Below, in pieces: positions 1 to 10,764 of a stretch of 64,000 nt of DNA. The stretch is from Galaxea fascicularis (taxonomy: Eukaryota > Cnidaria > Anthozoa > Scleractinia > Euphylliidae), in assembly GCA_948470475.1 (NCBI GenBank), contig OX419342.1, forward strand, positions 2,313,201-2,377,200, given 5' to 3'. How positions within the stretch are numbered: the stretch's first letter is position 1; each line of letters opens with the position of its first letter. Below the pieces are notes generated by a model. It made no database searches, was not told where the DNA came from, and worked only from the letters and a program-made list of their open reading frames with translations. The position numbers and the translations under genes are program-made.

Positions 1-1786
1 TAAACGCCCGTTTAAAGAAGGAAAATCGTAAAGGATGGAACAAACAAGTTGTCACGGAAGGCGGTTAGACCGTGGGATATTAGCAACTTAGTACCTCAGA
101 TATCAGGTATATTGACCTGTTAGTATCCACATCATAAAAAATATGGGATCAGTGAAAAACTATACTGTGTTTTTGTTACATTAAGTCATTAGCTGCAATG
201 GAAAGAACTGAGGAGAAGAATGAGGAAACGTAACCTTTAAAGCAGATCACAGTTGTAAGATTCTTGATTGGTTTTTGTTTTCGTTTTCTATTAGAGCGCA
301 AAAAATGATTTAATAAGAATATAATATGGCAAATTAATTATCGTGTCTGTTGCTCTAGTCACTAACACTTATATGGGAAACTGGAAAACACAGGGATTTC
401 ATCTATTCTCGGAATCGTTTTGAGTTCGCTCAGTTGTGATGTTTAAAAATCTCTACGTAATTATTATTTTTGCTTCATGTCGGTGAACTGAAAACTGGAT
501 CGAGGGCAACGACTTCCGTTTGCAGTACTTAGCAGAAGAAAATGAATATGTAACCTGCAGCTAGCGGGTCCGCTCGGATATCAGATTTTAAAACACTGAC
601 GAACACTGAACAGTCCAAAAAAGTTAAAAGCCGAAGCAGGACGGTTTAAACTAACTGCTGTCTTACAGAGGACTGAAAATGTTTCACTTAATTACGTAGA
701 AACTATTTTCCTGTTACATCAGATCGATTTGTAATGAATGTGAAGTGAAGAATTTCACTCTTTCGTGGAGGCCGGATACACCGTTAGAAGTAACTTCACG
801 AAACGCAGCGATAACTTTGCGCGCAAGACTGATATACAAGAACTAAGCCAATATACGGTTCTCACGCTCATTTTTATTAACAGTCTATTTACATCTCTTT
901 AATTAGCCACCAGAGTGTTTTGCCGGTTTTCAAATCCTCGTTTCCGTCAAACATATTGGGGCTGGATTTAAAGAGGAGCTGCAAAGCCCTTATGATATGA
1001 AGGTTGAATGTTAATTGTTCCAAAAACTGTTTGCTAACGTAATATTGCCACACAAATAAACATAATGATGAAGAAGTAAACTTCAAATCATGTCGATGAA
1101 TATGAGTAAGCTCCTAAAATGAATTCAAAGATACACACGGAATACGCGACATGCCTCTAAATGAAGTTCATCAGTCGGCAACGTAATGGAATTTTAAGCC
1201 AGACTTCTTCAAATAATTTACAATTTTTTTTAACACTCTCTGCTTTTGTACAAACTCAATTACGTGACCAAACGAAGATCAAACAACGAAGTATACAAGA
1301 CATCCAATTATAGGACTGTTTTCTTAACCTTTGTATCGACAAAATAAACTAAAAACTGAAATTCTACTCTCAAACAGACAATGTCATAGGCAGTTTTTAC
1401 TGGAACTTTCAGAGGTCACAAACGTCATACTATAGTAAAATATTTATCTAAAATGGCTTCTTTGCATTTCAACAGCATCTTCTAGTTCTTAAGAGAGAAA
1501 TATTGTCTGTTCTCACGAGCACATATTTGTTTTTCATTGCTCTCGATGGATAGTGCCACGAGTTCTTGAGTGCTCTTAGATTTTTTCTTCGCGCGCTTTA
1601 TTGGTCTCATTAGAGAAAGCCGGTCAGATCCGATAATTCCCACGGTACAGGCACAACCCCTGGGAGGTAATGTGATGAAAGCTTAAAACCTGAAAATTTC
1701 CAGTGTCTAATGTTTCAACGACTTTATGTAAGCTACAGTCAGGCAAGACAAAGCATACATGTATCGTTCATTCTCATGAATCCGTT
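1..1786. other. gene-free stretch, 3' side of the GPCR gene
   Basis: AT-rich sequence with only short ORFs on either strand that show no motif, no repeated pattern and no recognisable splice-linked exons. The right part probably holds the 3' UTR of the GPCR gene that ends at 1787 on the minus strand. I see no transposon ends or tRNA-like boxes here. Confidence 0.5.
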
Positions 1787-2773
1787 TTACACGGCATTTG
1801 GCCCATGCTGGGTAGTTTCCAAATCGCTTGAATGCGTGGTGTTCATTTCTCGTTGTTCGCCTGTCCCGCCCCTGCATACGGGCTTCCATTGACACCTCAA
1901 CAGTCTTCTGTAAGCTTCGCGAAACTCGGAGATCCTGAAGCAATAAATCCATGGGTTCATCGAAGAATTGCTCAGAGCAAGTGTCCGCGCCCAGTTGTAA
2001 GCCGCGCCAAAGTTCTCCTCAGCGAACGCAGAGCGCAAATACAAAAGAGGAAACCAACAAATCGTGAATATAACAACAACGATAGCGATCGTGACCGTCA
2101 CGCGACGCTCTACCATGTGTTCCGACGCCATACTCCGTCCTTGAGAACTGCGAATGCGTTTCAGAGTAGCGGATCCTTGCTTTCTGACTTTCATAATTAT
2201 TAAAGCATAACATGAAATGATCACTATGTAGCAGAGACCAACGGCAACGACTGTAAAATACGATGTTGCTTTCTTGCTGACTGTCAGCCGTAGAACGCCG
2301 TAGATGACTGGCAGCGCCCACGACATGACCAGCGCAATCTTGAAACGCTTCTTGGTTCGAATCGTTCTGAAATCGTGCGGGCGGAGAATGACCAAGCAGC
2401 GATCGATGCTGATGAAACACAAGTGAAGGACGGACGCTGAACACGACATATTGGCGATCAAGCGAAACACTTGCGACACGATTGCGTTGCACTGACCGCC
2501 AATTTGAAGACCCAAGAAAACGGCAAACAGTGGCTGTCCAAGAGCTGTCACAAATAGATCGGCTACGGCCATGCTAACAAGCCAGTAGTTGGAAATAATT
2601 TGCAGAACAAAATTCGTGCGCACGGTGCCGATCACTAGAACATTACCAATGGTGCCGATGATTGTCGACAAAATATTCACCACCAACATTCCATACACAT
2701 GTTCCACAGGCAAAAAATGGCAGTCATCCGTGCTCGAAAAAGTACCAAACGAGCTGCTCTGGTTGGAATGCAT
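1787..2773 (-). CDS. intronless class A (rhodopsin-like) GPCR
   Basis: A single 328-residue reading frame encoding a seven-pass plasma-membrane receptor. Helix 1 (about 26-51) carries GNVLVI with N44; helix 2 has ADLF (D72); helix 3 starts at C95 and ends in DRC (124-126) where most family members have DRY; helix 4 has W152; helix 5 is about 172-195; helix 6 carries CWFP (239-242); helix 7 carries NPWIY (273-277), followed by a helix-8-like FREAYRRLL. The N-terminus is short with an N-glycosylation sequon (NQS at 4-6). The second extracellular loop has no cysteine, so the usual bond from C95 to that loop cannot form; melanocortin-type receptors share that trait. Intronless rhodopsin-family receptors are numerous in cnidarians. 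Ligand unknown. The start is the first ATG, just before the predicted glycosylated N-terminus. Confidence 0.9.
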   Translation of the reverse strand: MHSNQSSSFGTFSSTDDCHFLPVEHVYGMLVVNILSTIIGTIGNVLVIGTVRTNFVLQIISNYWLVSMAVADLFVTALGQPLFAVFLGLQIGGQCNAIVSQVFRLIANMSCSASVLHLCFISIDRCLVILRPHDFRTIRTKKRFKIALVMSWALPVIYGVLRLTVSKKATSYFTVVAVGLCYIVIISCYALIIMKVRKQGSATLKRIRSSQGRSMASEHMVERRVTVTIAIVVVIFTICWFPLLYLRSAFAEENFGAAYNWARTLALSNSSMNPWIYCFRISEFREAYRRLLRCQWKPVCRGGTGEQREMNTTHSSDLETTQHGPNAV

Positions 2774-5700
2774 CTTTTAGGGGTTCGTTTTTGAGAAGAA
2801 ATCGCGTGAATCCACGCTAAACAGCAGTAGAACCTCGAACGTTGACTAAGCCGATGATAGCACTACCACCAACCGGTAAATCAGACAGAGTTGTGTCAAT
2901 TATACTGTATGTGTGATATTATATTTAACTGGGCAGAGTAATAACATTTCCCTTTCGTCACACGCAATGACGATATCCGGTTAGGCGCCCACTCACCTCA
3001 ACGGATGCAAACAATAAAAAAATTGCGGCTAAGAATTTTAAAAAATGTCTCAGGGCATGATGCGAGCACGAAGCACCTCAAAGTCAAATTTGGAAGGACT
3101 TCGGGTGGACATCTGTTTCAAAGAAAACGCCACAGGAAAGCATATCAATTAAAAATATATTCACTTCATTTTCCAATATAAACAAAGATAATAATTTTTA
3201 CGAGGTTACCTAATGAACAATTCAAAATATTGTTGCGATTCTCGATCGCTTCTAACCACAGCGGAAATGGCAAATTTAGAATAGTTCCAGGAAGTACTAT
3301 TGTTATAAGGGAATTAAGAATGGCCTTCTTGTCCGAACTTGTCAACCACCGGAGGGTTAAATTGTTTACTAGGGACAAATACACACCTTTCGTGAATGCG
3401 GTGAAGAAGACGAGTTTAAATATAGGCCTTGATTGCTTTTGCACCAACTGACGACAACTAACCAAATTGATCGCGGTATTTTCATTATAAACTGAATATA
3501 AATTAAAACCTAATCTTTGCTGATAACTGAGATATGATGAATTTTCCCACACATCAACTACGTCTAGGTTGATGATTTTAACAGAAGTAATCGCGGATAA
3601 CTACAAAACTATCGATTCCGGTTTATTGTTAGGTTGCCTGTTCTCCCAAACTATGATTTTCAGGACCCATTTAGTTAGTCTTTTCTTCACACGCCCTTTG
3701 TGTTCTTCAAGGCGCCGTTGTTTCTTAAGATTCATTGCCCACCCATAGACTCCAGACTTGAAGACTGGTTCAATAGGACACTTGTTGAAATTCTGCATCA
3801 AGAAAAAACGGAGATTCGACAAACCGCAGTCTAGTGGCCTCCCAACTGATTGTCAGGCAATCGAGCACGTTACAGGCAGTCAGGGATTTCAAACATTTTA
3901 GCCAGCGATTTTTCTTATAAAATAGTGACTTCAACCCTGATTAGCTTCGAACTCAGCATTAGTTTGAAGAGAAAGAGAATAACAACAAAAAAGAAAATGA
4001 ACGAAATAACAGGTGTATTTCTATGCTCATTTCGCTTTATTTTTATCGCGAACATATATTTGTAATGAGTTATGTGGTTGCCTGTATGTCGTGTTATTTT
4101 CTCAGAAAGTACATTTTATATTGTAATATGTATATCGGTTTGAAAGTGGTTCAGCACAGATGAATAAACGTTTTGTGCATGACTTATTGCACGGTTGTGC
4201 AATAACGATTTTCTTGAAAGTCTATACAAGTGGAATTCGATCCAGAGGAATTTCACACCCATTGTTACCAAAATTGTTTACCTTCTTCTGCAGTTACAAC
4301 ACAGTTATGTATATTCATCCATAAGCCGTCTTTGGGCAGTTTTCATTAACTTGCACTCATTATCTTCAGTGTCGTTTAGTTGTTCACGGCATCTCTTACA
4401 AAACTAATTAAAAAAGATTAATCTCTCCAAAGTGTGGTAAATGTTGAATCAATATTGGCCAGCCGTTGAAATCTTTCAGTTTTTAAATTTTATCTTACTG
4501 TTTGTTCCAAAATCGCCGAGGGCTTAAACTCAGTAAGAGGCTATTCCGTGTTGGTACTTTCTCCGCTCGAAGCGATATCATACGACACAAACCTAAGTGG
4601 AGCGTTTGTCACGGCTGTAGTTCCACAATCATATTTTTAATGACAGGCATTGCTTTCACTAGCTGTGCAAGAATAGAAACCATCCAACCAAAACAAGACT
4701 TTCAGCTGATATTTGCGACAGCAATAGAGAATCGTATTAGATGTTCTTTCTCCAAAGAAATCCCATATTGGCTTTGAAAATGTGACAGATATTCAGTTTA
4801 AAGTTTGTGGTAAAGAGACTTGATCTCAGGAAACACACTTAGCCTGATTTGGTTCCTAGTGTAGCGGATTTGATCTAACTGGCTGATTGATCTTGTGCAA
4901 ACGTGGTTTCTTCGGATAGGGCATGCCTTTGTGATGAGTCGTAGAGCAGTCGATTAATTAGTTTTGTTCAGCTCACACAATTTGGCAAACGACTGTTTAA
5001 TTTTGTTTGCCTCGTTAGAACAACTAGCCGTCAGAAAATGATATTTATTTGTTCACACTGTTTGACTACAGACAATATTACAAGAAACTTCAACGCAAAC
5101 TTCAGGATTTTTACTCGATGAGAAAGTTTGATTCTTCTTATTAACAGATCGAGTTCAGTAGATTATATCACGTCCACCGTCTGAAAGTCACATGCAGACG
5201 TGTTCCAAGTCTTGTAGTCTTTCTGCAGATTTAGTGTACGTGTTAAAACCGCCGAATGATTTTAGGCAGTCAACTAGAATCACGTAGTGAGCCATTATTT
5301 CCTTTCTGATAAGACTGATAGGCTGGTATCGAAGAAAATTGCTGTTTTTTCTGTCCCTCTTTTCACTAGCAATTATGTGCCAGTTTGATACTCGCGTACA
5401 ATATCCCGGTTGTATTGTACTTCCTTAGCTGGGATCATTATATTAAAACGCAAACTTTGTAGTGATCTGCTCTAGAGCAGACTCGTGGACACTTAGCATG
5501 TCTTGGCTCAAGTTTTGGAAAATTATTAACTGTATTTCCATTTGATTTCAATTAAGATATGACATCTGTTAAGTCATAATTCAAGGGCTTTAATTCCCCA
5601 ATGATGAGCTTTCACTCTTCAATCTATCAAGCATAATAGACTAAGGAGCGATTGGATCAGTATTTTGAAAAATGAAGGCTGTTTACGTGGTTCGCCTTAC

Positions 5701-8596
5701 ACCGCTGCGACAGAATGGTTCCTTGCTCATTAAGTCGTCTTTCTTTAACCTCCTATTTGGCGCTTTTCCATATACGCAAACTGCTCAGTCTAAAGTTCGC
5801 CACAATCGTTAAAAACCATTTAATTGTATTGATAGGGCCTAAAGTACGAAAAAAAACGAGGGAGTCGGATATTTCGAGTCCACATAAGGGCTCGGGTCAG
5901 AGCTGACCTGAATTTCAGCTGAAAACACGAAATGAAATAAAAGTGTAGATTTACATCTTGAGCTGACTGGAGTGTTCCCATGCCCAGCCGCCGTTTGGAG
6001 AAATATTCCCATTCCCTTGACTCATCCCACACGTACTGGAGTATAGATAACAATCAATTGACCAATCTGCATTTTCAAGTAGATAATAAGATATCAGTGA
6101 GGCAGGGAGCAATTTGGTATGATGCAATATCACAATAAAGGAGATGTTTGAATTATCAATATCTTGTGAAAATACATCACATTCATCGAGCACTTGAGAT
6201 ATGTCAAGTTTATTAGATGCTAAGCGTAATTCTATACAAACTTATGAGCATAACAAAGTAAACATCACTGCTCGGTTTCAAATTCGTTTGATGTGTTTTG
6301 TGTTACTCGTTAACCAGTTGTTCAGTTTTCACTCAACAACTGCTCGAAATGAATGCCGAAATCCTCCATGTCGCAAGGGAACGTCTGGACCTAGTTCTTT
6401 CTTATCGCCGTCACGAGAGGGTCCCGAAAGGTCAACAGAAACACTCTAACAAGATGCATAGCAAGCATACACTCACATAACTAATTCCTGACTCCTCACA
6501 TTACCAAAGTGCGTATATATTGTGTGTCGGTAAGTGGGCTGCACGTTCCATGTCTGCGACTCCCATACGGGGGTGGTAGGGTGTCACTTTAAAGGGTGTT
6601 AAGCCTACTTACAGATAAAAATAATGATGAGTTAGCATTCCTGGCAGGTCAAACTTCTGCTGCTAGGCATAATGAAGGATGAAAGAAAAAGAATAAAAGG
6701 AACATCTGATCGTAGCTAGTTTCGAAATGATACCGACAGATCTTGGTCATAAATCGTGACCATTTCTATTAAATTCAACAGATTTAATGAACCAATAAAC
6801 AGACCCACGACGATCGACTTGCGGTGAGGAATTAAGTTTGTTTTTCCCGCCTCAACTATGGTTGTGATTGCCGGTTGCTGTTGTGAGTTGCTTTTCGGTT
6901 TGTTGTTCTTGTTTTTTTTCCTTCGTGGGGCCTCACATTCTGAATGTCTTTCTAGAGTTCTAGACACTCTTTGCCCGGCGTTGCATTGTATATTGAACTG
7001 TGTTGTGGCTAGTTCCACGCAAGATTGTTTCATAAACTGCAAAAGTATAAAATAATGTAACGGACCTTTTTTTGGCTGTTTGCAAGGATTAGACGTTGGT
7101 TCTTATTTTAACTTCAAGAACAAGTCGCAACGCGTAATTTTCGCAACACATGAAACGAATTTCGTTAAAGACTGAGATTTTGTGCAATCTGTCTGGCAAC
7201 GGTGTAAAAACATTGCGAAATCACGGTTGCACGTGGCATGCGTCGCTTACCCATTCCCCCTCCGGGAAATCATTCCCCTATCTAAACTATATGTATATAG
7301 GTATGACGGCTCCAAAGGGTAGGTTAAAAATGGGTATGGTCTAACATAAAGGAAGAAACTACGAGAGTGTAAAACGATTTGTCTTTTGATCGAGCCCGCC
7401 CTCCTAACAGTAGCTGATAAAAAAAAGAGAGAACAAGAAGGCAAAAAGGTATCATTCGAAATGGAATTTGACGAGTTATTTTAAGTGTCCAGTTCCGTCG
7501 ACTTCGACGCTACTACAAAACCGGAAAGCCAATTTCAATAGGTCGTATTACCAGTAGCTATAAAAACGAATAAAAAGGCGAATTTTTTTAGGTCATGATT
7601 TGAAGAACTGAGGGGTACACGTTTATCAATGATTCTGAGGATTAGCTTGACCCACTTGGAAGGTGACGGGGTGAGTTACTCTTCAATGATACGGTTTGAA
7701 ATGCTTTATGAAATCAATCTAACTTTTGGTCTCTGTATCAAATTCCCTCGGCTCGGTAAAATACCAGTTAACCGACCCATTGCGCGAGTAAAAGGCCTGA
7801 AAATTTTGTTTATTGTACAACGTGATCGATTCCATTTTCCTGGGGAATGGGAAATCCACTTATGATCTCAAGTAATCTCAACTACAAACCACGTTTTTCC
7901 TTTCATTGTCTTGTCTTTTTTTTGCACAATTAGAGTTTCCTGCCGGGGAAAGCTAGGAACACATTGCAGGAAGTAACTTTAAGACTAGAGGGCATTTTTG
8001 CAAGCCGAAAACTATTGTTGGAACGAGTTAACAGGAGGGAAAACCCGCTGATTCGGTTAGGAAATGAAACGTGTTAAAACAACGTTCACACTAGTCACGG
8101 TTCCTGAATAAAGTCATTGTGTTTGATGGCAGTTGCATTGTAACTATTAACACAACATACGAAATAGACCACAATACTTCTGTCTTATTTGCATCAGTTT
8201 AAAATATTGTTTCTTTGATTTTCCTCTCGGCTTAATATACTGCTATTTTTTCGTGAGAAACTTGGTCTTAATATTGCCCAATTTCAGCTATTGTCGTCAC
8301 TTGATATGTAAGCAGTTGGGAACCCATAATACAGATTATTTTTAAAGAATTAACAAAGTTAATTTCATTACTTTCCTAGACAAGTCTCGATTCTCAATTT
8401 TTTGCGCCTGGTAAAACTTCTCGCCTTCCATCGTATTTAGCCGAGAACACACGTAGAACTAAGAAAATTTCTCCATAATCTAGCCGACAATTCCCGGACT
8501 TGGTTCTTGACTCCCCCACCTACCCGTGTCTCAGCAGAAAGGACAAAGGAGGGTGGGGTGGGGGCGTTTCTTTGTTTTCTGACTCTCTCTCCCTTC
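2774..8596. other. gene-poor intergenic stretch
   Basis: About 5.8 kb upstream of the GPCR with only weak ORFs. The longest is about 128 codons at 3166-3552 on the minus strand and has no recognised motif or splice context. A small T-rich ORF at 6858-7055 would encode a hydrophobic leader followed by a cysteine-rich segment (see findings). GPCR promoter elements presumably lie just above 2773, but I cannot point to one. Confidence 0.5.
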
Positions 8597-8635
8597 AACC
8601 TCGTTCCCAGGGCGAAAAGCCCTGGGAGCGAGGTT
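8597..8635. repeat. short hairpin repeat
   Basis: Near-perfect inverted repeat: AACCTCGTTCCCAGGGC and its reverse complement around a GAAA loop. It looks like the fused ends of a short inverted-repeat element. A (TAA)n microsatellite lies just downstream. Confidence 0.6.
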
Positions 8636-8715
8636 GCTCTCCAAATTAAAATCCCAGCTCGCACGTGGGAACGGCTGGCTTGTCCTGAGGATATCGGATT
8701 GCAAAATCAAGAACT

Positions 8716-8752
<37 letters not shown>
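8716..8752. repeat. (TAA)n microsatellite
   Basis: About a dozen uninterrupted TAA units in gene-free sequence. Confidence 0.95.
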
Positions 8753-8938
8753 TGTAATGCACGTTTTCTTTTGAAAGATGCTCTCTTGTGCAGTGTAAAG
8801 AACCCTCTTTAAAACAAATAGCCCTTTGCTATCTGTCCTGCGTATCCCAGACAAAACTTTTAATAGCAAGATTTACCTCTTTTGTATATATTTTGTTAGT
8901 CTTTTGAAGAATCTTATAAATTATTTGTCGAATGAAGA

Positions 8939-9087
8939 CTGATCCTCGCAGTTGTGAACGCAATTATATGCAATTGTGTAAAGAAGCCTGAAATTCAGGA
9001 CTTCAACTCCGTTGAAGTCCTGAATTTTTTTTTTTCAGGCTTCTTTACGCAATTGCATATAATTGCATTCACAACTGTGAGGATCAG
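8939..9087. mobile_element. palindromic MITE
   Basis: Two roughly 70 bp arms are reverse complements. The ends read CTGATCCTCGCAGTTGTGAA on the left and its near-mirror on the right, and the centre is AGGACTTCAAC/GTTGAAGTCCT followed by a poly-T run. A related half-element lies at about 54,050-54,148, where the TTGCGTTCACAAC core and the downstream TTGATTTCATTTCC stretch recur. No coding capacity, so non-autonomous. Confidence 0.75.
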
Positions 9088-10764
9088 CCTTCATTTGATT
9101 TCATTTCCACCGTTCATATGATTCATTTCATTTACATCATTCAAATTATTTGTTTTCATGATTGTAATTTTGGTTGCACAATTTCATTTTATTACAAATG
9201 CAGATGATATGCCAAGTGTTAAGCATTGGTCAGCAGATATACAAAATGTTTAACAGAAATCAAAAGAGCAAAGAAATCAAATCAGCCTCAAACTCATAAA
9301 CTCAGACAATGGCCATTTCCTGTGAAAATTGTGATTTATTTGGTATCAAGTCATCATTACAGTAACCTCCTTAAAACATATTAATATATTCCAGAAACCC
9401 CATAAAGAAAGCTAGGTATCCACTATACATCTCTCAATCTGAACAAAGCCTATAAATTGAATGATTACATACAATAAACTAAGCTAACAACAAACTTATT
9501 TTAGCCACCCATACAACAAGCAAGGCTGATTTTGTTTGCTAAGATACCTGATACATCTGTCAACATATCAAACATCACAAACAATCTAACCCACTCAGCC
9601 ATGATCTTAGGATCCTGGCCGAGAGAATGGAGTTTTGTCTTCATTTCTGAGGAACTGAGTTTGTTGGATAAAGGTGTCAAGCAGGTGATCAAAATTCTTA
9701 AAGTTAGGGCCTATTTACACCTCAGTTAGGTTAGGTGACCTGCTTAGGCTGTGTTTACATCTTACAACCCTGGCGTCCCAGAGTTTGTGTGCTGGCTAAG
9801 CACATGAACTGACAAAAAGACTTTCAAACAATGCATTTTGGCAGTCAATGCTTTTTTCCTTTCACTAGCTGCTCTTGCTGTGATGATGTGGCCACATTAT
9901 TCTGGTATAAAATTAGCACGCCTGCAGACGTAACACAAAGTAAATCCCAAATAGGTGGGTTACTCCACCTTGGGACATTTACATGGCAACCCCTCTAGGT
10001 GAATTACCTCAAAGGCAACCTCACCTACCCGGAGTCCCCCATTTCCTGTAAACAAGCCCTTAAACCCAAGGCAACACAAAACTCCTTCTTTAATAAGTTT
10101 CCTTAAACCACTGAATCAACTCTGTCCCTCAGAGCAACACCACCATGCTGACCCATTCAAAATCTTGTAGTTTTCAGATTATTATTTTTACCATAAACTT
10201 TTTTCTGACAAGCACTACACAGTGACAAATGATTCTGTTGTTTCCTTTTAGCTACTCTTTAATTCCATTGTTTCTAAATCTTCTTGGGAAGTTTTTTCAA
10301 TTATATCCAAGAAAACCAACAATAAAAGTTAGTCTCCGTTTTCTCACTCACCCCAATCCCTCAGCTTTGACTGCACATCATTCAAGAGAATATCTGCAAG
10401 AGGACCATCTCTCAGAATAACCCAAACGGAGAACCTGTTTGCAGGCTAATATTTAAATTTCATATGAACAATAGTAAGCAACAAGCAGAAAATGATGGAT
10501 TATCAAATGCTAAGAGTGAAATCTCTCTATACATTCTCCTAACTGGAACCCCTGTTACACCATAGCCTCTAAATTTAGCCAAGTTGGCTGACTTCCCTTA
10601 CACATGTACAGTTTATATGTAATAATATAGTAAAGCACACCCACCAATCAAACCATGAGAATGGCTCTGCCACTGTCAATACAAAGTTACAATTTGCATC
10701 ACCAATAGATGCCTTATAATCCAATGGAAAAGACCAAGACAGGCCGTCCCCACACAGTACTTCC
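9088..10764. other. intergenic stretch, 3' of the PIAS-like gene
   Basis: AT-rich sequence with no convincing coding exon. It continues for about 80 bp the TTGATTTCATTTCC tail that follows the MITE, and the right end probably holds the 3' UTR of the PIAS-like gene. Confidence 0.45.

Noticed and set aside
3166..3552. 128-codon minus-strand ORF
   Set aside because: Compatible with chance; no recognised domain, no splice partners, and amino-acid pattern not clearly protein-like. Kept only as a note.
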